NCBI GenBank assembly: GCA_023333565.1
Contig: JAJKFH010003075.1
Span: 1,105,501-1,169,500 of the forward strand
DNA: 64,000 nt
From: Puffinus mauretanicus
Lineage: Eukaryota; Chordata; Aves; Procellariiformes; Procellariidae
Reading direction: 5' to 3'
Positions 1 through 12,412 of the stretch are shown one piece after another. Below the pieces are notes generated by a model. The model worked only from the letters and a program-made list of their open reading frames with translations, had not been told where the DNA came from and searched no databases. Each line of letters begins with the position of its first letter. Position 1 is the stretch's first letter. A program made the translations under genes and the position numbers.

Positions 1-2149
1 TTTTTGCAGACAGTTATATTGTAGTAAAGTCTGTAAACTAGGGGTGTTTACAGTGCACTTCTTACTGCCTTCAAAAATAAAGTGTTTCACATTTGAGATA
101 CATTTGGTCTTAATCAACTGCGGCAATCAGTTAACCATCATTCAATCACACATACTTGGAGGGTGACTCATCAGATGTCAGGTGTTTAACCTGCATGTTC
201 CTGAAGTAACCATCTAGCTGCTGACATTTTTTCCCTCCTGTCTCCAAAGCACTGTGCACAAATGATCACAATAGCGGAAAATTTGCATCAGAGGATTAAT
301 ATAATTAGTTATCATGGTTAGGATTAATATCATTAGCAGAGATCTGCAATGCCATAACCACTCTGAATCTTGCAACAACCATGAGCTAAGCTGCAAGTTG
401 TCTCTGCAAAGAAAATAATTAAGGGAATGGAATTTCCAAGACTATTTGGAAATCCCTTTTTTCTGGTAATGTTCTACTGCTCTGTTCTTCAGCCAGTACA
501 ATGCAGGCACCATCATAATTCTATTTTTTTAAAAAATATAAATTCAGTAGTACTACCTATTTGAAGTAGATCTGTCATTTTAATTTAGCACATTTCAAAA
601 AAGTAGCAAGTCATACACCTCATTGTTTTCCCCATTACTGGCAGGTGTCAATGTATTCAGCACTCATAGAGCATCTGGTTAGCAAGATGTGGCAGCCTTC
701 AAGTTTTGGAATTCCTTTCAGCGCTTCTCTGAAAGAGAATTGTTTTGATCCCCAAGTTGGTCCAGATGGTACCTCAGAGTTGTCCAACTCATCCTTTTGA
801 GACAGCTGCCACTATTGTACCAGAGGGGCAAGCAAACAGGCTTTTCAAAGCAAACCATCGCTACTGGAGATGATCTACCTAAGGAAGTTAATAACATCTA
901 AATTCTCTAATAAGCACTGACAGGAGAGTTTTTGTAAATGAAAACTATTTCTCCAGAGTGTCAGACTAGAGCTTTGAAGTCTCATGCAGCTGTTGGGCTG
1001 GTAGCACCAGGCAACAGATTTCCTCAGAACTCTCTGAGTGCTGATCCTAAAATTGCAACAAACAGCCTATATGGTGGGCTTAGGCTGGAGAGCCTGATCC
1101 CACGGCTGGCAGAATGTCAGTGCTTGCATGGAAAAATCAACACACTGAAAACACTTAACAGCAACACAAGGAGGCAAGAAGAGCAATTCTCTAAAAGTAA
1201 ATCCTGAAGAAAAGACGATTCCCATTACTAAAGCACCTTGTGCAATGCCTCATGCGCCTAGCAGTCTTCTTCCTGTCCCACCAACTCAAGCCGGCCTCAA
1301 AAGCCACAAAAAAAAAAAAAAAAAAGCCCAGAAGCCCAGAATCTCTCTCTGTAGCAACATTTAAATACAGAAGGCACAGCAACACTGACAATCAATGCAC
1401 AAAGGAAAAAACAAGGGGAAAGTCAAGCAAGTTTCTTCCATTTTAGTAGTGCCTGTCATCTCCAGCAATGCTGCCATTACAATACTGTCCAGCCAAGCAA
1501 AGCCGAAGTCTTTCCTCTGGCTACTTTGCCTAAGCAATAACTTAATGCAATTCATCATGTAACCAAATAAATAAAATGCTTTTTTGATACTTCAATAGGA
1601 AAAAGTACATGTAGATGTACATGCAGAGGGATCCATTGATAACTGACAGCACTGCAGACTTAAGCCTGTCTTTATGCACCAAAAAAATTTACAAGTGTAT
1701 TATAAGGGTATCCTCAACCTCTTGCAAAATAATGCCAACTTTTCTGCAAACTGTATAAAAACCACAGACATTAAATGCACCAGAAGCACTGTATTTCTGC
1801 AAAACCCAGACAATTTAATATAAATATGCACATTTTACAAATAGGTGCAATTTTTAGCGGTTTAATATAGTGAGAAAAGAAATGCCAGTACACATCTCGA
1901 TCTCTACAATTTAATCCCTGTTACTTGCACTGAATTTTCATCTAGCCTGGACAGCTAGCAGAAATCGCATTTTGCAGCAACTAAACCAGTTTCAAAATGA
2001 AATAGGGAAGTGTTTATTTGTACCTTTTGGATGGAGGCACTTTAAGGAAAGAGTTAATGAGTTTAACTTGAATAATATCTTATAATATATAGAAAAAGAT
2101 ACTTGGCAGTATCTTTTCTATCATGGTGACGGAGCACTTTGGGGGGTAA

Positions 2150-2325
2150 AATCAGATATTATCATCATCATCATCATTATTATTAACCCTTTATTACAGA
2201 CAAAATAACCGAGATGTATAAAGAGGTGGAAATGAGGTACTCAAGGCTTCTTAATAACTCCAACCAACCAGAGAAACAGACGGTCCTCAATGCTTTGGAG
2301 AATTCCTTTGTCTAATCCAAACTGG
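2150..2325 (-). repeat. Ancient LINE 3'-tail-like repeat, reverse orientation
   Basis: An ATC/ATT trinucleotide run (about 2159-2184) is followed, near 2280-2306, by the block agacggtcctcaatgctttg. This order matches the reverse complement of an old amniote repeat tail, in which a stretch on the pattern 'agctctttggggcagggactgtct' ends in an (ATT)n tract. The copy is heavily decayed. The assignment is from memory of the family and not from an alignment. Confidence 0.45.
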
Positions 2326-5018
2326 AAGTCAAATTATCCTTCTGGAAGTGCAGAAAAAAGCTGTGTAGAGAAAGTGGTTGTATCAGTATGATTAAGGAAA
2401 TCCTCTTCCTCCAGGTTGGTTTCCCCACCACAACACTGCAAATTCAACAAACCACATTCAGTCCAAGCGTTTAACAGCTATATACACTTTAGGAGCTCTT
2501 TTAGTTAGCAAATATAACATTGTCCTTTAAGTTACCAAGGAAAAAGTGTCATCATTCCAAGAAATGCTCCAAAAACAAATCCCAATGAACGAAAAATTAG
2601 AAGTAACCTACTCTCCAAAATTACCAGACCTGATTTGGAAAATTCAGCAACTTCCTCAAATAAGGCAAAAAGATTTTAATCTATAAGAACTATCAAGACA
2701 GCTTGTTAGAGAAATGAGGTGAATTTCTACAACTATTCGTTACAGTCCTACATATCTAAATATATACATACCTTATTTCACTTGGATAAATGTTTTTCAA
2801 CAAAAAGCCAGACGAAACGCCAAAAAACGTTCTCAGTTTTGTGAATACTAAATATTAAGTCCAGTAAAGGGATATGGAAAACATACCCATGTGCAAGATA
2901 TTTTGATTTTTTAACGGAAGGATTCACTTTGCCAGTACCCATTCATCTTCTTTGAAAGGTGTATTTTCCATTCACCCAAAGACTAGTTTTCAAGTATGGC
3001 TGATAAGGCCTATATTCCAAATACTGCACATTGTGGTTTTTTGCTTGTGCTCTAAACCAACAGTATATATTTACTAAATGTAAAATTTTTTAAATTAAAT
3101 ACCAAGCTAATAGTATTTCACACTAAAATATGGCAGAAAGAAATTAACTCCCCTGTGAATGTCACAAATACCACTTCATGTTACACCTCAGCATCAAAAC
3201 ATTTTTCTTGGAATTGTTGTGATTAACGCTTTGTTGACCATAGAAATCAAAGTGAAAATGTTTAAAAATATCTTTTCTTCAGCTTGTTAAGATGGATTAT
3301 ATGCAAAGTTTATTTAATGAAATTTTCCATCAGCCTTAGCAATTTGGAGAACACAAGAAAGGTGCTAATTCTCCTTCAAGGTCTGAATCTAATAATCGAC
3401 TTTCTGATACCCTCAACATGAGGGTACATCACGGTCAGAGAAGGGCACTTTTTCCACATACACTAAGGTCCTCCCTATCTCAGCACAAACCGATGGGAAC
3501 CCTCACTTGCTGTTTCCCCTTCCTATTTGGTGCCGTTAGATATAGAGAGAGCCAACTCTCTGCGTATCTACTAATAACAGTTCTGCTTCCTTATTGCCAC
3601 TGCAAAATCACTCTTCCGCTAAATGTCATCTCGGAATTTCTGGAGGCAGCAGCACAGGCAACCAAAACCGCTTTACTGGAGAGCCCCTTTCTTTCCTTTC
3701 CTGTTCAGTGGAGGCTCTCCGAAATCACTTCTCTTTGATGTCCTCCCAGCTTCAGGACAGAGGATTGACGCCCCAGGTTGCTGTGCCAGGGCCGCTGCTT
3801 GCTCTCCCTTCTCCTCTCCTGTAACTTTGCATCACTTCTTTGACGCAGCTGGTCTGGAAGGCTCCAAGAACAACCCCGTGTCCTTTGTTGTTTGCACGTA
3901 TGTTGCTGTACCATAGACGTGACAACAACAAAAAACATTTCTGAAGTAGAAAAATAAATTACTCTGCCTCAGACAGGCTTAGAATGTGAAAGTCAGTTTA
4001 AAAGAGTTAACTAGGTCTTGATTTGATGGTACCTCTTTAAAGTCTCCAACAACTAAAATTAACTTCTGGTTTTTAAATGTAATTTTCACACTGTAAATCC
4101 AAAAAGCAGAGGTACTTGAGAAAAGTAGCTTTAGATGGAAACCTGACCTCTGGTGAAAAAGCAGCATAATCTAGCAAAGGGACAAAGAGATTGCTCAAAA
4201 AGAAGGGTTTTTTACATCTCTTCTACCCAGACGTGTAAAATTCACATCCAAATAATGTATTTCTAAATGCTGAAATCGGTGGATTTCCTAGAAGACATTT
4301 TGGAAGACAACACTGAAATCCTTCAGAAAGACAGTCCACAGCAGAATCCTCTGTCTACAACAGACGCCTCTTTCACTGGCATTATCCAAACGTGTTTCCT
4401 TACACGGTGCAAACTACTGGACCTTGAATGCGCGTTACCGAAGAGTACTGAAGCAAAATACTGATCTAGGCTAATAATTTGCAACAGCCGAATCATACCA
4501 CTGCAGTTACACCTAACACAAACCTTGAACACTGATGCACTTCAAAGGCCCAACTCTGGCTGGTGAATGCACTCACACAACAAAATCTACAAGCAATCTA
4601 TATTTCTGTGTACGCACGTGCAGCACAGACAGGGTCCTAAACTCATAGCAGTGTCTGGTTTCATAACATATGCCCTTCCTTATCAAATGTCATTTGTATT
4701 GCTATCCCTGCATCTGTCTGCACAGATGTCATCCCATGTAATGAAGCATATGGGCTTAAGCTGACATTGTTTGCAAACAGGAAGAGCTTTTGGCAAGAGG
4801 AATCAAACATAAAGTGTTCTGCGGGCTGCCTCTCTTAACCCATCTTTGGTTGGCTCCCCTGCTCAGCTGAAACGGGTCGGCTACTTTCTGAGAGGGCAGA
4901 GTGCCAACCTAACAGATGGGCAGAAGTAAAGTCATGCCAAAGAACCAGAATGTGCATCTAATTTGATAATTAGGGGCTGAATTTCCCCTTAGAAATATTG
5001 CAATGGCAGCACGCACCA

Positions 5019-5050
5019 AGTTTCCAAGCTTAAGGGTAAAAGAATATGCT
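5019..5050 (+). repeat. Short dispersed direct repeat, copy 1 of 2
   Basis: A 32-bp block that recurs at 7378-7409 with 30 of 32 positions identical. The last 16 bases, ggtaaaagaatatgct, are exact in both copies. The flanks show only patchy similarity. The family is not recognised. Confidence 0.6.
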
Positions 5051-7377
5051 TCAGCCTATCCAGTTGAGGGTTAATTCTGAAAATGACAAAAAAACAACAA
5101 CAAAAGTGAGCCGTGGAGGAGGGAGGAGACCAGTCGTGGGCTCCTATCATTCAGGATTAGTGTTCTTCAAGGAGAGGTGAAATAGAGAAAAGGGGAGGAA
5201 AGAAACAGTAAGATTAAGCCTTTATCCTGAAATAGCTCTCCACAAGGGACACCTACAAATCTTGGCCAAAACAGTTCTGTGGCCTTGCCGAAAATAATTT
5301 ATGCTGAATAGAGATAAAAGCAAGGAACTGATGGCCACTTTACAATGCATTAAACACAGCCTTCCTGTCCACAAGGAATAGCCAAGCCAATAGCTAGTAA
5401 AAGGCAAAGGACAAAGAGTGTTTATGGCTCGGTGGAAATCAAACATAATAATGTACACACGTACTTGGAACTGTTGACAATTATTGTCTTGGTTTTGATA
5501 TACAGTGATACAGAGCTATGGCATTCAAATAAAAAAAGTTAACGGTAAAAGAGAGAGAAAGCTGGGGACCCGACTGAAATTCTCTTTTCATACATTTTAC
5601 AAGTTTTCATGCAATAAGGCAGTGGTCCTGTAACTATTCTAGAGAGTCCTGTTGAAGCAGGCTCTTCTGGGCTGTTTCCCCCTTCATCTTGTGTGTTCCC
5701 TCCCCTTTCTCAAACCACTTTACTCAGCAGGACGAATGCCAACAGCCATGCAAGGCACAGTTTGGAAAAAACATCGTTCTCATTCATTCTTCTCTTTCCA
5801 ATCCTAAAGTGACTCTTCAGATTTACAGCTTTTAAAACGAAAATATTAAGAGTAATAACTATGATGGCTTCAGTTAAGTGGGATTTACAGGCTTATATTT
5901 TGGATAAAAAAGAAAATTTTTAATCCTGTCTTTCCTGTCTTTTTGTCATACAGCCCTGTGTTGAAATACTCCAAGAAGCTAAGAGGTTGCTCACTCTCAT
6001 CTCACCTACTTTGGGAAGAAGACATTTCAAGGGGGCTTTCACGTTGTTGGTGGATGGAAATTAGCTCTCCAGCACAAGTAGTGTTCTGAGTCACATCTTC
6101 CGAGCAGAGCAGAAGGCTCAGCCACAGATTTAAAATAATTTAAAAGTGATAGCTGGTAAGCGCCTAAAATCACATGTGCTGCTTTACAGACCTCCACTGA
6201 GACATCTTCCTCTGAAGAAATTTGTCAATGAAACGTCCTTTGTTCTACTGTAAAATTCTGGCAAGCTACTTCTCAGTATAGCGTGAGACTTAATTGGGCT
6301 TTTGTTTAATTACCATCAAGACAATGACACTCAAATGAAGAGCACAACATAGGCAAGTGAGTGAAAGCAATCAATTAGGATGGCCCTGAAACTATCTTTT
6401 AAGGGAAAGGAAGGGGCTACTTGTTACCGTGGTCACAGGCTAAAAATGCAAAATAGAAACCTGTCACTTACTAAAATAATACGTAGCTTTCAGAAGCAAA
6501 TCAATTAAATGGCAGTTAGTAACTACAAAGAAAAAGCATCACTATGAAGCAAGCTCAAGATTTTATACCACAGCGCTGCTGCCACAGCTTAGGAAAACAT
6601 AGAATTGAATTAGTGGATTAATGTGAATGCTGGTGTCAAATTGGGGCAACCCCCATTCAACTCTACCACGAGTGTCGTATTTAGAAAGAGCCTAGATGAT
6701 ACAATAAAGGAATCAATGAACACAGAAAGAAACGGTCATGGGAAATTTTAGGTAACAATTAGCATGCAATGAATCAAGAAACTATTAAGCATCCCAAAAA
6801 ATAAAATATGAAAAAAACAAATCTAAATATTATCCTGATAACTCCCAAATTCAATACACATTGAACTCAATACATTTGAAGGCAAAAGAACACAAAAAGA
6901 GCTAATGCATACTCTACGGCAATAACACAAGAGTTGATGTGAAATCCACAAAGAAACATCAACTGGCAAAGCAGCAGCTGCATTTGCGAAGCCAGAAAAG
7001 TTTAATCAGAGAGGTAAAACCTCAAGACAAGCCTAAAGACCTTCACATTCAAGTATTACTTCAATCATTACTTACACTAAAAGTTGCAATCTCACCAACA
7101 TTATAGGCAAACACACACCCTGGCAAGCAAATGACATCCATTAATGCAAACTGAGACTTAACCATAAGGGACGTGCAGAAGGTCAAGCAGGGTATGCAGC
7201 AAAACGTTTGCCCATGGTCTAACTAAGGTGGGACTGTCCTGGAGAAGGTCTACCCCACTGTTCTGAAAATTCAGCTCCGCTTTTTGCTTTAAAACCTCAT
7301 GTCTAAATCTACCTTTTGCTTTGATAAGTAAATGAGCACATGTGAAATCCAGCATGTCAATTATTTTCAGTGCCCAG

Positions 7378-7409
7378 AGTTTCCATGCTTAACGGTAAAA
7401 GAATATGCT
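7378..7409 (+). repeat. Short dispersed direct repeat, copy 2 of 2
   Basis: The second copy of the 32-bp block at 5019-5050, in the same orientation about 2.36 kb away. The two mismatches are A to T at block position 9 and G to C at block position 16. It may be a fragment of an old repeat family or a duplicated protein-binding site. Confidence 0.6.
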
Positions 7410-9726
7410 AAAACGTATATATTTCAAGACTTATATATTTCAATATCTCTACCCGAGATGAGCCAAACATGACCCTGTGCATCTCAGATACTTATTTTTT
7501 CAGCCAGAGTTCACAGTTGAAGGGTCATCTATTAAACAGCAGCACTTTCCCCACAAGAGGCCAAGAAAAATAGCACAACGGTTGGTTAGAGCAGGTAAAC
7601 AAGACAGTTCACGCCATTTTTACTGCCCAAGCTGAGATATCACACAGGTGAGTTTACCCCTCTTCCTGACACACAGACATCTAACAAACCGAAAGCAAGC
7701 AACCAAAATACCCACACCATGATGCCATATGCTAAAGGACCTCTTTCGACTCATGCAAACTGGAGTCATCAATCTCTGGCACAGTGAAGGACTCTGCTCC
7801 TACAGCACATACACCATACTTAGAAGTTCATTTAAAAGCCTGGGGTACTTCACAGAGCGAGAATAAGAAGTGATACAGCTAAACAGGTTTTTCAGCTTTT
7901 TGTACAAATTATTAAAGAGCACCACTGCAGACAGAAGTAGTATTATGCTTTCTTAGCCTACATGTTATTACAATAGCATCTGCCATTAAAAAAAAAAAAT
8001 CTGAGAAAATATCAGAAATAGAAAGCTATTTTAGACAAAGTAAAGAAAGTGGAGAGAAAAAAAAAAGAATAATCCCAACAGGAAAAAAAACCCAACCATA
8101 ATTTAAATGAAACTTTTATTACAGAAACATGATATCGGTACCTCCTGAAAGAGATTGCAAAAATAATGGAAAAAACCCTGGTGAGACAGGAAGCTTAAAC
8201 ACAGCTAATCTAACGATGACTTTTGTAACACAGGAAGCAAGCATGCTACCAAAGAGATGACAAAACCAGAGATTATTTTAGGTGTTTACTTATTCCCAGA
8301 TCTAGCTAAAAAGCGTGCTAAAGGAACTCAGGTTAAGCACAGTCTTACCACTACAGCTTTTTGTTTTAAAATAAAACCATAGCAATTGACTTTGCAAGTA
8401 ATAATCCTCCAGGTTTAATACAACAGAACTGACTTTGCAACAAGCTGTCAAGGGTTACTGACCCCTTTCACACGCTCACCTTTGGAAATGCAATTTCCTG
8501 TTACAAACTGGTGTCCCGATCCTGCAAACCTCTACTCGCGTGAACACTCCGGTTTGGTCAGCAGGGCTGCAGGTTGCGCCGGCGGCAGTGGGGCTGGTAA
8601 GCACACGCCGGAGGCTTTGGGACGCAGTGCTCACCAACTGGACTTCCTGCCTGGAGCTTACAGTGCCAGGGAAATAATCACGATACCACATAGACAGATG
8701 TGTCAGAAGTACGAGGTATTAACTAGATTGACCACGGTCTTGAATAACCGAGTTGTAATTTTCCGCTCTCCTAGCACGTAACATAATGATGCGAGGCGTG
8801 TTACGATGCCAGTATGTACCCAACTGCAACACTTAACCTTTCATACCTTAGAATCCGTGTGGATTGTACTGGCTTGTCTAGCATAAGACTCTGAGCCCCT
8901 TTTGTCTAATTACACTGCTCCATAACTACCTCCAGGAAGAGGTCTGAATTTAACCTAACGAAGTCTCAATTACCTGTGCACTATAGTCTACCCGGTCAGA
9001 GGATATAAGACACAGTTGTCATCATCATGATCCTCGCAGGACAAGGATAGAGTAATCAGTGCTCAGTCTTACCAGACATGGCAATCGGGTGTTCTTTTGT
9101 TTTTAATTTCCTCTGACCTTGCAGTTTGTCCTTGTAAAGTTCTCGCTGTTCATGAGCTAACGCATCTGTGTTTAAACAAACTCAGTACACAAACTGCTTC
9201 CACATACTCAATAACATCTTCTGCTTACGCTTCCACCAGATCATCAGAACCACCATTCATTGCCATATTTCTTAAGTCAAGAAGAGATGAAAGTATACAA
9301 ATCACTGAAAATATAATACGAAAGACTTGATACGTAGTCTTTAAAGGCGTATACAGACAAATACTGCAATAAAATACTGTAATTGATTCCAGTATTTCAA
9401 AGTTTCCTAAATACAAAGGGAACTTTTCATTGTCTGACACATTTCTAATTCCTGAGACATATAAACTGCAGAGGTAAAGCTTACGGCCAAACCTAGACAT
9501 CACTTTTCCAAAGCAAAATGCCACAATGCTTGTGGTGATAGGCAACACACAATGCAATCGTACATGGCCTGTAACAAAGCACATCACACCTGGGAGACTG
9601 CAGATTAATGGTTTCATCAGTTGACAGAACTACTCTTAAGCAATATACCTTTGATATTTTACAAACTTCATTTGCCTTTCCTGTATTTCTCTACCATTAT
9701 GGGGATGAGAGAGATGTTATTTTTTT

Positions 9727-9758
9727 CAAACAAAACAAAACAAAACAACAACAAAACC
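9727..9758 (+). repeat. (AAAAC)n simple repeat
   Basis: A run of caaaa and caa units directly after a T-rich stretch. It is low-complexity sequence with no coding value. Confidence 0.8.
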
Positions 9759-10089
9759 CATTTCAAGCTCTCCTCAATCTCTTTTCCTGACAGGCGGAGG
9801 ACTCGCTGCATAAAGACTTAATAAAACACCTGACACTGACAACATCATCCAGAACAGATCCGCACTGTTTGGTGCAGAGTCCCTTCCGCTGCAGTTAGCA
9901 CTTGACACCCAGCACTGTCAGTTTGTTACACTGATCAAATTCTTTTAGGTTTGACCCCTGTACACAAAGATCGCCACACATGCCAATAAAATAACTTCAC
10001 CGAGACAACAGTGGAGGAAATCTACATTTGAGTCATCAGACAAGCAGTTCCTATCCACGCTGGTTCTTCATGAGATGAATTTAACACCT

Positions 10090-10225
10090 TGCTTAAACCA
10101 TGTTGTGGCGAGCAGGTCTAATGACGTCTGATGAAACCTGGCGTACAAAGCACCCAGCGTAGCTAGCGTGAAACTAGCTCGGACATCATGCCTCAAGACA
10201 GCCGTAGCCAGGGCAGGAGTATACA
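10090..10225. repeat. Possible ancient interspersed repeat
   Basis: This GC-richer island within AT-rich intron DNA contains the near-palindrome tagctagcgtgaaactagct. That core recalls an old amniote repeat in which two 'ctagct' half-sites flank a 'tgaaa' centre. The identification is weak. Confidence 0.3.
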
Positions 10226-12294
10226 TGGGTGAATGAATATATGGCCTGTCAAATGCCTCAGGATAAAGCAAATGAAGAGCATATCAAAGTACAGGTACAA
10301 AGGTATGAAACATTGCAAAGGAGATCACTTTGTTCATGAAGGCCTCAAAACACTATACTGCCAAAACTATTTACTTAAAGATCTCTGGATTGGCTTTATA
10401 CTACTGTTTTACCAGATTCTTTGCTAAAAAACACGCATTAAATGCCCAAGCCAAAAAAAAAAACCACCAACCAAAAAAGCCCAACACCAACTTTTTCCCA
10501 AGTTCAGTAACCCAGCTGATCTTCATCCTTAATAGAGATGTGGAAAAATAACAATTACTGGAACTAATATCACATGTTTTTAATTTTAAAAATATTTTAT
10601 TATTTCAAGCCATGAAGAAAGAGACCTATCTGATTACAAAGCCAGAACCTTGTCCGTTTTTCTGACAGAGACTTAGACCCTTCACTGAATGCTCTAGTGG
10701 ACTGACTAGTGTTATTTTAACATGGTCCCCCCAATAGAGCTACTATTCCTGATAGATTAACACAATAAATCATAGACCTCATTATCGGGAAGTTTTTCCT
10801 GATGAACAAACTAGATTCTGCCTTAATCTTATAAAATTATTTCATTCACTGTATTACCAAAGGGTCTTTTTCAACATGTAAGTTTTAAATATAATTTTAT
10901 TTTCATTCCCATATTTTATCTTTTGTAAAAGGCTCTCAACAAAATTAAAATGTTCTGCTTTCCAAACTGCAGCCACAGCTCTCTCATGCTATGGCGAAAA
11001 GCCTTTTTAAGATAAACATGCACAAGTCCGTTTTTTCATCCTAAGAAAATATCGGAATAATTGAGGATATCCTTCCCTGTCATTGTCATATCCTCTGTCG
11101 CTCTGTTTGATTACAACATACAACATGAGGAGACTGAGAAATGCATTTGCTCTGATTCCATCCCAAGTAAAAAATAAATTAAATTACATTATAAATCCAC
11201 TACTAAGGAGAACAGAGAAAGCAAAATTAAGTGGTACTTAACAGTGGACAGCGTTTTCTGAAGTTAGCTGAATACCCCATTCATTTATCAGGTTTACTTG
11301 CATGGAAGTTACTGTATTTTCGCAAGCTCACAGTCCTGCCACTCATGACTATTCAGTGTGTTGCTCGGTGGGGGGAGGGAAGTAAGTGCAAAATTTCACA
11401 GCTGAATGCAGAGAGTTAGTGGCACTTGTCAAGGACACTGAACACATAAAGCTAACACGAAAGGTAAGCTACATGTTAACAAACTTCTATTGTAACGCAA
11501 GCTGAAAATACAAAAGTAGGAAAGAAACCTTATATAACATCAACAGAGGTTGACATTACTGACTAAGAACAAAATGACTGATTGTCTCCCATGTGTACCC
11601 ACCCCCTGTCAGATGTTTTGACAGATTAATTAGTGCACGGGTGACAATCTTCATACCTAAGTCGGGTTCTAGGAAAACTGTAAGAATATATCAGTCTCTT
11701 TGGATAAACCCATTTGTACATCAGAAGAAACAACTGGGCCATCATTAGGCAAGGTTTAATGTTTTTTGAAAGCACATCCTACCCACACTAATCACGTACC
11801 TTTTGGCAGTGAAGAGTTATATGCAAACGTCTACTACAAAAGCTCGGAGCTGTGCTGTGAGCAACTGTTTTAGGTTACTACACCAGCAACAAAGAACAAG
11901 AAGAAGAGCTAGAGCAAAACTAACATACAGTAAGTAGAGAAGATCTCATAATCCAAGCTGCTGATTCTCCTTGAATGTGCTTCCCTCCATTCCAGCTCCA
12001 GGGAAACGCTCATCACTTCATAAGGTCAGATCCTGAGGTGGTATCAGTAATTCCCTTCCGAAACAACTCTCTCTTAATTACTGAACTGTAAATTTGCAGG
12101 AAATGTGCCTTCCTGAGTTTGCATATTTAAATGCACATGTTTATGACAAATTAAATACAGAAACCAGAAAAGCTTCTGAGAAATGAACCAGCTATAGAGG
12201 AGGGCAGGCTATGACCAAAGAAACCAAAATCCTCAGATACAGGCCAGCTCTCCCCAACACACCATTTGCCTGTTGCACTGAACTATTTCTTCTC

Positions 12295-12412
12295 ATCTTC
12301 CTTAGATTGTAATTTAAGGCACCTATTATGTCTTTTGCTATTTGTAGAGCACCCGGCACATTCTGCAATGCAGAAAGGAATTCAAAACCATTAATTATTA
12401 AATGAAATCTAA
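12295..12412 (+). repeat. Ancient LINE 3'-tail-like repeat, forward orientation
   Basis: The stretch starts with ttagattgtaa, continues with a 'gtcttttgctatttgtagagcaccc ggcaca'-type block, and ends in attaattattaaat. This is the order of the widespread amniote LINE tail (attgtaagctc... gtacagcacctagcaca... aataataat). It is the same family as the remnant at 2150-2325 but in the opposite orientation. Confidence 0.5.

Noticed and set aside
1308..1325. 18-A tract as the tail of a processed pseudogene
   Set aside because: The sequence before it shows no gene-like frame or match. It is treated as a simple A-run.
9225..9617. 130-codon minus-strand frame with hydrophobic segments
   Set aside because: No family resemblance, AT-rich chance composition, and no exon signals around it.
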